This document shows positions 8,521-16,753 of a stretch of 64,000 bases of DNA, piece after piece. The position numbers and the translations under genes were made by a program. The DNA is taken from NCBI RefSeq assembly GCF_035645195.1, contig NZ_DASQNA010000045.1, positions 1 through 64,000 on the forward strand, read 5' to 3'. Each line of letters begins with the position of its first letter. Within the stretch, counting starts at the first letter, position 1. Source of the stretch: Paenibacillus sp. Lineage in GTDB: Bacteria > Bacillota > Bacilli > Paenibacillales > YIM-B00363. The notes under the pieces are model-generated. The model ran no database searches. It worked only from the letters and a program-made list of their open reading frames with translations, and was not told where the DNA came from.

Positions 8521-11140
8521 TTATTGAATGAGTCCGATCCACCGCCAGTACGGCACGCTGGCCGTCACCGCGGCGACGACCGCCGCGGCGTAAAGAAGCG
8601 CCAGCTTCTGTCCTTGCGCATGGGTGAACGCTTTGCCTTCGGTGCTGTAATACGCCGTTAAATACGTCGGCGATTGATACGTAAAGAAGAACGGATCCGT
8701 GCCGAGCAAAATGACGAATACGAGGATCCACGGGTGCACGCCGGCCTCTTGCGCCAAAGGCAGCAGCGCCGTGACGAGCAAAATGACGGCCGGATCGTCG
8801 CGGACGACGATCGTCACCGCGAACGATACGGCGACGACGGCGAGCAAAAACACGTAAGGCGACCCTAAAAACGCGGACAGATGCGCGCCGAGGAACGAGG
8901 ACAGCGCCTCCGTAATGCCGAGCTCGTTCACGCCGCCCGCAAAGCCGAACGCAACACCCAAAAACAGCAGGAACGTCCAATCGATGCCGGTCGATATCGT
9001 CTGACGATCGAGCGCGCCCGTCACGACGAGCACGGCGAAGCCCGCCAGCATGACCCACGCGCTGTCGACGCCGTGCCACGGCTGCAGGATCATCAAGCCG
9101 ACGCAGCCGAGCACGGTCGCCAGCGAGACGGCTTCGTCCTTCGATAACGGGCCGATGAGCCGCAGCTGCTCCGCCAGCACGTCCGCCGAGATCGGTCGGC
9201 CCGCCTGCGTGCCGCCGAACCGGACAAAGAGACTACCGGCCAAGATCAAGCAGAACACCAGGAAGGCGGGCAGCGCGTAGAGCAGCCACTGCAGCCAAGC
9301 GATGTCGCCCGCGGACCCGGAGACGAGGCCGTACGCCATCATGTTCGTGTACGATCCGGTCAAGACGAATGGCGCCGTAAAGCCGTAGAAAATCATGGCA
9401 GTCAGTCCGAGACCGGCGGCGCCGCGGCTTCGCTCCGCGAACCCCATCGATTCCGACAGCGTTCGCGCGATCGGGACGCCGAGCGTCACCTTGGCCGACG
9501 AGGACGGGATGAGCGGGTTCAACAGGATGCCGCCGGCGACGGCGCCCCACAGCTGTCCGCGATAATGCGGCGGAAACCGCTGCAGCGCATGCAGCGCGAA
9601 CCGGTACAGAATGCCCGATTTCACGATCGCCGCGCTGAGCGCCATGATGAAGATCATGTAAAACCATGTCGTCGAGGCGAAGCCCGAGAAGGCGACCTCC
9701 GGCTCGAGCAAGCCGCCGAGCACCCAATACATTAGCATGCCGAGAGCGACGATATAGTCCGGCACGACGTTGACGACCCACAGGATGACCGCCGCGACGC
9801 CGACGCCGGCGAACACCATCGCCTTGGGTGACAGCCCCGCGGCGGGCGGTACGACGTACGATAGGGCGATGACGATGGCCGCCGCGAGCAGCGCGAACCA
9901 TCCGGTCATGCGGTCCTTCTTGAACAACCGGCTCGCGCCTTCGGCCAGCCGCTGGTGCTTTTCTCGATCCAGCTTTTGCCGCGCCCGGTCGTATCCTTCC
10001 TCGGCGGCGCGTCGCCCGCCTTGCTCGGACGACGCGAGCAGCCGTTCCGCGAGCTGCAAATATTCCACCGCGTGACGGTCTTTGCCGGCGCGGTTGCTCA
10101 GCTCCGCTCCCCGTTCGTAGACGGCGATCCGCTGCGAGACCGAATACGCGGCCGCTTGCGTGTCGATCGCGCATTCCACGAGGGCGATTCCGTGTTCCGG
10201 CTCGCTCGCGGCGCAATACTCGAGGTAATCCAGCATAAGCTCATAGTGCGAGGCGAGCAGGGGCAGGGGGCAGTTCTTCAACGAAGCGAACGCCGCGTCC
10301 TTCGCGTTCGCGCCGATGCGCGCCCGCGCGCCGTCCAGCACGCGCAGCGCCGCCGGCCAATCGTCTTGTTCGACGTACAGCGCCCAAGCGGCCAAGTCGT
10401 GACCGGCTTCGAGGTAGAAAGCGATCGCATCAATGGTCCACTGCCGCAGCGCGGGGTAACCGTAGCGGGACGCCGCCTCGTTGCGGAGCAGCGCTCTCGT
10501 TTCTTTATCGAGGGCGTAGCAGCCTTCCAGCCGGCGATCCGGTTGCAGCCACGACCGGACCTGCGCGTAGCGTGTCCGCTGCCGTTCCGCCTCGAAGCCG
10601 AACTTGTGCGCGACGAGAGCGGCGCCGACGACCGGGAACGCGGAGCACCAGAGAAGGAACTCCGCCACGGGCTCCGGCAGCTGGTTCACGTCTTCCATGA
10701 CCCGCTTCGAACGCAGCTCGTTGGCCTTCCTCAGCCGGCCGTTCGTGGCGACCAGCCGCTGCGACAGCAGGCGGATGAAGTAGCCGGACAGCGACGCGTG
10801 ATCCTCGATCAGCCGGTCGAACGTCTCCCGGTCCGATCGCGAATAAGGATACGTCGCTCAAGGCCGCCGCGCTGGCCGATCTCGGCTCCTGCGTGAACAG
10901 CGCCATCTCCCCCAGCGTATCGCCCGCGCCCAACACCGCAAGTACCTGCCGCCCGCCGTCGGGCGATTCGGCGAGCAGCTCGAGCGTACCGCTCTCGACG
11001 ATGTACATGCGGTCGCCGGCGTCCCCTTGGCGGAACAAGAACGCACCGGAGGGCAGCGCCGCTTTCTCTAATTTTACCAGTAATTTCGCGAGCTCCATTT
11101 TGGTTAAATCTTGAAACATCTCGATGCGTTCGATACTCAT
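8521..11140 (-). pseudogene. Cyclic-nucleotide-binding-domain / SLC13 permease fusion, frameshifted
   Basis: One gene read in two frames. From the ATG at 11140 (GGGAGA upstream) the first about 100 residues form a cNMP-binding domain (RQGDAGDRMYIVESGTLEL, LGEMALFTQEPRSASAAA). Near 10830-10840 the frame is lost. In the second frame the domain continues (DRETFDRLIEDHASLSGYF) into a helical middle region of roughly 270 residues and then a DASS/SLC13-type transporter with about 12 membrane segments, ending at 8521. The frame is restored by removing one base or adding two, such as a lost TC at GCGATCGG. If real, the transporter half could still be made from the ATG at 10698 without the sensor domain. 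A sequencing error is equally possible. Family members carry dicarboxylates or sulfate. Confidence 0.75.
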
Positions 11141-11305
11141 GAGTTCTCCCAAATGTTGTCCGATTAATAGTCTAAGAAAAATATAGTATCATATCCCAAG
11201 GCGGCGGAGTGTAAAAAAAATAAATATCGTTAACCATCCGGTAAGTATGGTAAATTTAAACAGGGTTCGTACTACGTACATTAAAGGATAAAGGAGTAAA
11301 TGCAA

Positions 11306-12043
11306 ATGTGGACTCGGAAAGAACTGAAAATGAGAGCGAAGGATGTCCTGCGGACGTCTTACTGGAAGGCATTCCTCGTCAGCCTCGTCATTGCGGTCGT
11401 CAGCGGATTTTCGGGCTGCTCGTTCAATTCGGATTTCGGCGGAGGGGGCGAGGAGGGCCTGTTCGGTGGAATGGAAGACGTTCCGATCGCCGTGATCGTC
11501 GGCATCATCGCCGTTGCGGTCCTTGCCTTTCTGCTCGGTTTGGCGTTCGAAATTTTCCTTCGGCTTCCGCTGGAGGTCGGCGCTCGGCAATATTTCAAGC
11601 AATCGGCGCAAAACGACGTCAATATGAACTACTTAGGCTATTCGTTTAACAAAGGGAAATATCTTTCGATCGTCAAAGGCATGTTTTGGATGAGCTTCCT
11701 CAACTTCCTTTGGTTTTTGCTGCTGATCATCCCCGGCATCGTCAAGGCGTACGCCTACGGCATGGTGCCGTACATTCTTGCCGACAACCCTTGGATCGGA
11801 ACGAGACGCGCCGTGGAGCTCAGCAAGCAGATGACGAAAGGCGAGAAGTGGAAAATGTTCGTACTCGACCTGTCGTTCATCGGCTGGTATTTGCTCGGAA
11901 TGCTCGCTTGTTTCGTCGGCATCCTGTTCGTCCTTCCGTACGTGAACGCCACGAAGGCGGAGCTGTATTTGACCCTTCGCCGCAAGGCGCTCGAACTTGG
12001 GCTCTGCAGCAGGGAAGAGTTGGGCGTTCCCGAGGAAGTTTGA
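11306..12043 (+). CDS. DUF975 family integral membrane protein
   Basis: Membrane protein of about 245 residues. The start MWTRKELKMRAKDVLRTSYWKAFLVSL is typical of DUF975. Four or so hydrophobic segments follow, with a conserved late region around KAYAYGMVPYILADNP and GEKWKMFVLDLSFIGWYLLG. The ATG at 11306 is favoured over the one at 11300 because AAGGAG then sits at normal spacing and homologs begin MWTR. It is divergent from the cNMP-SLC13 gene; the 165-bp spacer between them is AT-rich and should hold both promoters. Function in this family is not established. Confidence 0.88.
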   Translation: MWTRKELKMRAKDVLRTSYWKAFLVSLVIAVVSGFSGCSFNSDFGGGGEEGLFGGMEDVPIAVIVGIIAVAVLAFLLGLAFEIFLRLPLEVGARQYFKQSAQNDVNMNYLGYSFNKGKYLSIVKGMFWMSFLNFLWFLLLIIPGIVKAYAYGMVPYILADNPWIGTRRAVELSKQMTKGEKWKMFVLDLSFIGWYLLGMLACFVGILFVLPYVNATKAELYLTLRRKALELGLCSREELGVPEEV

Positions 12044-12109
12044 GGAGGAACAGGTCTTCCGTTCGGAGGGAACCATGTGCGCGGAGAGGGCGACCAATGG
12101 TCCGAATGA

Positions 12110-12118
12110 TGTTATAAT
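12110..12118 (+). promoter_or_regulatory. Extended -10 promoter element for the GGDEF gene
   Basis: TGTTATAAT fits the extended -10 pattern TGnTATAAT. It is about 64 bp before the chosen start. No good -35 hexamer is seen, which extended -10 promoters tolerate. Confidence 0.5.
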
Positions 12119-12181
12119 GGAGCCACGATAACGACACCAGCGCCGGCGCGAGCCGCCGGCCGGTCATTGGAGCAGATGAAG

Positions 12182-13774
12182 ATGGCTGCAGAATTGGCGA
12201 TTTACGCAATGGCGCTGTCCGCAGGCGGGGTGTTAAGTCTCGCGTTATGCGGCTATGCCGCGTTCCGGTTTCGGCGAGCGCCCGGCGGAGCGTACTACAT
12301 CCTCGGCACCCTCATGGCGGCGCTGTTCAACTTCGCCTATTTGTTGGAGTTGACGAGCGCCACGTTAGATCAGATCAAGTTTTGGCTGCGCGTGGAATAT
12401 GTCCCTCTTTCGTTCCTACCCGTGTTTATGCTGCTGATGTGCTTCGAGTACGTCGGCAAACGTACAAGTCGGTTTACTCGCGCGATCCTCTTTTTCATCC
12501 CGCTCACGATTATTTTCATGCAGGCGACGAACGACGTTCATCATTTGTATTACACCTCCGTCGAGCTTCGCGCCGACGTTCCGTTCCCGATCGTACAACT
12601 GGAATACGGCCCTTATTTTTACGTCCACTCCGCGTCCTTGTACGGCTCCATTTTGGCCTGCGTGCTGCTGCTCGCCTCGCATGCGCGCAAGGTTAGAGGA
12701 CCGATTCGCATGCAGGTGCTCGCGATGGGCGCCGGCTTGATCGTTCCCGTGCTGGCCAGCTTCGTGTACTTGCTCGGCGAAAGCCCGTACGGCGTCGATC
12801 TGGGCCCGGTGTTCATCAGCGTGTCGTACGTGTTCCACTGCATCGCGCTGTTCCGGTACCGCATGTTCAACGTGGCGCCGATCGCGAGAGACTTCGTGTT
12901 CGAGCGCATGGAGGAAGGGGTCGTCGTGCTGGACGCGAACGAGGTCGTCATCGACTTCAACCAAGCCGCTTCGGACATTATTCCGGCTTTGGCGCGAGGG
13001 AATGCCGGCCGGCCGATCTCCAGCGTAATTCTCGAAGGCAGCCGTCTCGCCGACATCGTTCTTCGCAGGGAAGGCGGGGATTACGAACAAAAACGGGGAG
13101 AGACGACGAGCCATTACCGGATCCGTTTCACGACGGTGCAAACCCGAAGGCAGCAGCGGTCCGTCACGATTATCACCTTCGTGAACATCACGGAACGCGT
13201 TCGGATGGAGCGGCGGCTGCAGCAAGTCGCCAGCGAAGACGCATTGACGAAGCTGAGCAACCGCGGGGCCGTGTTGGAACAGTCGAGCGCCGCGGCGAAG
13301 CGGCTGGCGCAAACCGGCGGCAAGCTGTCCGTCATCATGTTCGATATCGATCGGTTCAAGCAAATTAACGATACGTACGGGCACGAAGCGGGGGATACGG
13401 CGCTCAAGCACGTGGCGGACGCGGTCCGGGCGACGATCCGCGCTTCGGATATCGCCGGCCGGTACGGCGGGGACGAATTCGTCGTGTTCCTGCCGGACAC
13501 GGCGGCGGCGGAAGCGCGCGAGCTGGCGGATCGGCTGCGGCGGAACGTGGCGGAGCGGGACGTGACCGCGAACGGAGGGACGTTCCGCATTCGCTCCAGC
13601 TTCGGCATCGCGAGCGCCTCCATCGGGAAGGGCGGCGATTCGCAGGCGCTGCAGACGCTGATGCGGCAGGCGGATCAGGCGCTGTATTCGGCCAAAGCGG
13701 CGGGGAGAAACCAGGTGCAGATGCATGCGGCGGCCGACGCTCAAGGGCATCCGGGCGGATCGTCCGCGGTGTAA
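12182..13774 (+). CDS. Membrane diguanylate cyclase (7TM N-terminus, PAS, GGDEF)
   Basis: Likely makes cyclic di-GMP from GTP in response to a membrane signal. About 530 residues. The first 220 form seven hydrophobic segments like the histidine-kinase 7TM input domain. A PAS-like segment follows (FERMEEGVVVLDANEVVIDFN), then a GGDEF domain with DALTKLSNR, FDIDRFKQINDTYGH and the active-site RYGGDEF. An RxxD inhibitory site may be present but was not assigned with confidence. The ATG at 12182 is chosen for spacing from GGAG; a TTG and another ATG lie just upstream. The gene stands alone between DUF975 and DUF2339 genes. Confidence 0.93.
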   Translation: MAAELAIYAMALSAGGVLSLALCGYAAFRFRRAPGGAYYILGTLMAALFNFAYLLELTSATLDQIKFWLRVEYVPLSFLPVFMLLMCFEYVGKRTSRFTRAILFFIPLTIIFMQATNDVHHLYYTSVELRADVPFPIVQLEYGPYFYVHSASLYGSILACVLLLASHARKVRGPIRMQVLAMGAGLIVPVLASFVYLLGESPYGVDLGPVFISVSYVFHCIALFRYRMFNVAPIARDFVFERMEEGVVVLDANEVVIDFNQAASDIIPALARGNAGRPISSVILEGSRLADIVLRREGGDYEQKRGETTSHYRIRFTTVQTRRQQRSVTIITFVNITERVRMERRLQQVASEDALTKLSNRGAVLEQSSAAAKRLAQTGGKLSVIMFDIDRFKQINDTYGHEAGDTALKHVADAVRATIRASDIAGRYGGDEFVVFLPDTAAAEARELADRLRRNVAERDVTANGGTFRIRSSFGIASASIGKGGDSQALQTLMRQADQALYSAKAAGRNQVQMHAAADAQGHPGGSSAV

Positions 13775-13786
13775 TCGGAATGTTGG

Positions 13787-13810
13787 CGTCCGCCGGAGCT
13801 CCGGCGGACG
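13787..13810. terminator. Perfect 24-bp palindrome after the GGDEF gene
   Basis: A GC-rich perfect inverted repeat (arms CGTCCGCCGGAG / CTCCGGCGGACG) starts 13 bp after the stop. Only a weak T run follows (TTCCT), so it may be a poor terminator or a transcript-end stabiliser. Confidence 0.5.
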
Positions 13811-13873
13811 TTCCTATGTGCCGGGTTGAACGCGAGAAAGCAAGCAAAATCAATGGGAGTCGAGGTGAAGCCG

Positions 13874-15481
13874 ATGGACGACAAACTATCGGAGCTGGAA
13901 CGGCGCATCGAGCGGCTGGAAGCCGAGGTAAGGCGGCTGCAGGCGGAGAAAGCAGGGGCGCCCGTCGGGATGCCGGCCCGGACTCCGGCGGCTGCGCCGC
14001 CGAGGCCCGCGGTCGAGCGGCCCGCGCCGAAGCCGCGGGAGCCCGTCGATTGGGAGCACACGATCGGCCGCGTATGGCTGCCGCGCGTGTTCGTGTTCGT
14101 CCTGCTGTTCGGCGTTATTTGGGGGTTTAAAGCGGCGGTCGATTTCGGGATTGTTACGGAGCCCGTCCGCGTCGGTCTAGGGTATTTGCTCGCCGCCGGC
14201 CTGCTCGGGTTCGGGCACAGGCAGATGAAAGGCAATCGGGCGCTGCTCGGTTCCGTCCTGCTCGGCGGGTCCGTCTGCGCGCTGATGCTGACGACGTTCG
14301 CCGCCCATGCGTTGTACGGCTATTTCGGCGGGTACGCCGCGTTCGCGCTGAACGCGCTGTGGGTCGTCCTCGCCATCGGCCTGTCGCACCGGTACCGCTC
14401 GGAAGGCCTTGCGGTGCTCGCCGCCATCGGGGGCTTGCTCGTGCCGCTGCTCGTCGACATCGAAGGGAATACGAGCATGTTCTACGCAGCCTTCGAGGCG
14501 ATGGTGTACGGCGCCTTCCTGTGGTACAGCTTGCGAATGTCGTTCCGGGTTCTGTACTACGCGGCCGCCGGACTGCTCCACGCGGCGCTGCTCGCGCTCG
14601 TCGCGACCGGGGGCGACGCCGCCGTATTCGCGGCCGTCGCCGTTCTGCAGCACCTGTTCCTGCTCGGCGCCTATGTCCTACGCAGCGCGAGAATCGAAGA
14701 GCAGGCAGGCACGCTGCTCATGAGCTTCGCCTTGACTTTCGGCTGGATGTGGGCGTCTTACGAAGAGGGGACGCTGCATTACGCGCTGCTCTCGCTGGCA
14801 GTGCTGCACAGCGCCTGCGCTTTCGCGTTATGGAGAAGGAGCGGGAAGGAAGCCGTCCCGCCATCCGCCGCCGTCGCGACGTACGCGCTGCTGACGTTCC
14901 TGTTGAGCGCGCTGGACGGGGAGGCGCGGCCGATCTTAGCGACGTGGGAGGGGATCGCCGCGCTGTTCGTCGGCCAAGCGGCCGGCTCCAAGTTCCAACG
15001 GGCGAACGGGTTTCTCGTTTACGGAATCGGCGTCTTGCTGACCGCGTTCGCGCTGCTTGACGGCATGACGGCGATCGTATCGATCCAATCGCTGCTGTGG
15101 CTGTCGCTGCTCGGCAGCTTGTTCGCGATGAAACGGATCGTCCCCGCGATCGGCAAGCAGACGAACGTCGCCGTCGGCGTGGCGCTGCTGCTGCTGATCA
15201 CCGACGTGACCGGCTGCCTGACCGCCGCGCTATCCGACAACGCGCAGCGGCTGTCGCTCTCCTTCGCGTGGGCGCTGTATGCTGCCGCAGGCGTCGCTTA
15301 CGGCGCCTTCAGGAAGTCGAAGCAAGTGCGCGGCATCGGGCTCGCCATGCTGTTCGCGACGCTATTGAAGGTCATTTTCTTCGATCTGCCGAATGTGCCG
15401 ATCGCCGTCAGAGCGATTTTGTTTATCGGGATCGGGCTGATCGGAATGCTGCTGTCTAGGCTGTTGTATCGGAAGGAATAG
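13874..15481 (+). CDS. DUF2339 polytopic membrane protein
   Basis: Membrane protein of about 535 residues. The N-terminus is a coiled coil (MDDKLSELERRIERLEAEVRRLQ), then a Pro/Ala linker, then WEHTIGRVWLPRVFVFVLLFGVIWGFKAA, the family signature around the first membrane helix, then about 14 further hydrophobic segments. The ATG at 13874 is chosen because GAGGTG lies upstream and it begins the coiled coil. DUF2339 proteins have no settled function. The neighbours do not suggest one. Confidence 0.85.
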   Translation: MDDKLSELERRIERLEAEVRRLQAEKAGAPVGMPARTPAAAPPRPAVERPAPKPREPVDWEHTIGRVWLPRVFVFVLLFGVIWGFKAAVDFGIVTEPVRVGLGYLLAAGLLGFGHRQMKGNRALLGSVLLGGSVCALMLTTFAAHALYGYFGGYAAFALNALWVVLAIGLSHRYRSEGLAVLAAIGGLLVPLLVDIEGNTSMFYAAFEAMVYGAFLWYSLRMSFRVLYYAAAGLLHAALLALVATGGDAAVFAAVAVLQHLFLLGAYVLRSARIEEQAGTLLMSFALTFGWMWASYEEGTLHYALLSLAVLHSACAFALWRRSGKEAVPPSAAVATYALLTFLLSALDGEARPILATWEGIAALFVGQAAGSKFQRANGFLVYGIGVLLTAFALLDGMTAIVSIQSLLWLSLLGSLFAMKRIVPAIGKQTNVAVGVALLLLITDVTGCLTAALSDNAQRLSLSFAWALYAAAGVAYGAFRKSKQVRGIGLAMLFATLLKVIFFDLPNVPIAVRAILFIGIGLIGMLLSRLLYRKE

Positions 15482-15510
15482 AACAATAAAATGACTCGTA
15501 CCCCGTCCCA

Positions 15511-15540
15511 GGGCGGCATCTTCGGATGCCGTCCTTTTCT
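15511..15540 (+). terminator. Intrinsic terminator after the DUF2339 gene
   Basis: GGGCGGCATC pairs with GATGCCGTCC around a TTCG tetraloop, followed by TTTTCT. Confidence 0.85.
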
Positions 15541-15661
15541 CTGTACGCGCATCCCAGTAAATGGTCTTAAAGTCCCTGTCAGCACAGGTATTCCAGATTA
15601 TGGTGCGAACGAATCTTTTTCCCTATAGTAAATGTAAACTATTACGTTAGGAAGTGATTCC

Positions 15662-16552
15662 ATGCGCCATGTAGCAGCCCTCGACGACGGGCACGGCATG
15701 TCGACGCCGGGGAAGCGGACGCCGAAGTTTCCGGACGGCACGTTCATGCATGAGAACGATTTCAATCGCGCAGTGGTCGCGAAATGCGCGGCGCATCTGA
15801 TGCGCTGCGGCATCGACGTGCTGCTGACGGCGCCGACGGACGAGGACGTGCCGCTCCGCACGAGGACGGACCTCGCCAACGCGAAGAAGGCTTCGATCTT
15901 CGTCAGCGTCCATGCGAACGCGTTGAAGGACACCTGGGGGAACCCGAAAGGGATCGAGACGCTGTACTTTCCGGGTTCGGCCCAAGGCAAACGGCTGGCC
16001 GAGCTGCTGCTCAAACATTTGCTCAAGGGGACGCCGCTCGTCAACCGAGGCGCGAAGGAGCGGGGAGATCTTCATGTGCTGCGGGAGACGCGCATGCCCG
16101 CGGCGCTCGTCGAATGCGGCTTCATGGACAACCCCGACGAGGCGCGGCTGCTGATGAGCGACGCGTACCGCGAGGAGTGCGCGGAGGAGTTGGCGGAGGG
16201 CATTTGCGAGTTTCTCGGCGTCGCGTATGTGTCTTCGTCGGAGAAGAAGGAGCGGCAGCCGTCCGTCGCCGAATGCGGGGTCGAGGTGAACGGCATCCTG
16301 TTAGAAACTCGGGGGTTTATTCGCGATAACCGGTCTTATGTGCTGTACGAAGCGATTGGAGCCGCGGCCGGCTGCGGCGCAGGCTGGGACGAAAGCTGCG
16401 GGAAGGCGATATTGAACAACCGCGTGCTGGATACGACCGTAATCGTCGGAGATCGCCGCTACGCGCTCGCGACGGAAGTCGCCGCAGCCATCCAATATCG
16501 GGCAGTGTGGGACGAGCTTAAGCGAGCAGTGAAATTTGTGAAACAAACGTAA
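15662..16552 (+). CDS. N-acetylmuramoyl-L-alanine amidase (Amidase_3) with C-terminal stalk-like domain
   Basis: Zinc amidase that cuts the lactyl-amide bond in peptidoglycan. About 296 residues. The four expected active-site residues are visible: His11 (LDDGHG), Glu31 (HENDFNRAV), His84 (SVHANA) and Glu151 (VECGFMDN). Residues about 200-296 resemble a copper-amine-oxidase-N/stalk repeat (VNGILLETRGFIRDNRSYVL). There is no signal peptide, so it may act in the mother cell during sporulation, as CwlC does, or be released by lysis. This is inference. A ribosome site (AGGAAGTG) precedes the ATG. Confidence 0.9.
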   Translation: MRHVAALDDGHGMSTPGKRTPKFPDGTFMHENDFNRAVVAKCAAHLMRCGIDVLLTAPTDEDVPLRTRTDLANAKKASIFVSVHANALKDTWGNPKGIETLYFPGSAQGKRLAELLLKHLLKGTPLVNRGAKERGDLHVLRETRMPAALVECGFMDNPDEARLLMSDAYREECAEELAEGICEFLGVAYVSSSEKKERQPSVAECGVEVNGILLETRGFIRDNRSYVLYEAIGAAAGCGAGWDESCGKAILNNRVLDTTVIVGDRRYALATEVAAAIQYRAVWDELKRAVKFVKQT

Positions 16553-16753
16553 GAGTGGCGAGCTACGAGGCCGCATCGAAACTGGGCGTAGCAACCTGGG
16601 AGGAAGGTCTCAGAGTCTTTAAACAAAATTTACACCTAAAGGTAAAAAATACCTATGTACGAGACAGTTGGCTTGCCTCATGATAGATTACAGTATTTTC
16701 CTTTGGCAGTCCTCCATGGGCTGTCCGATATCTAAATCAATGAATGGGGATGA

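Noticed and set aside
6991-8661. Long plus-strand frame across both permease genes
   Set aside because: It overlaps two genes with EAA loops and membrane segments in another frame and has an Arg-rich, low-hydrophobic composition.
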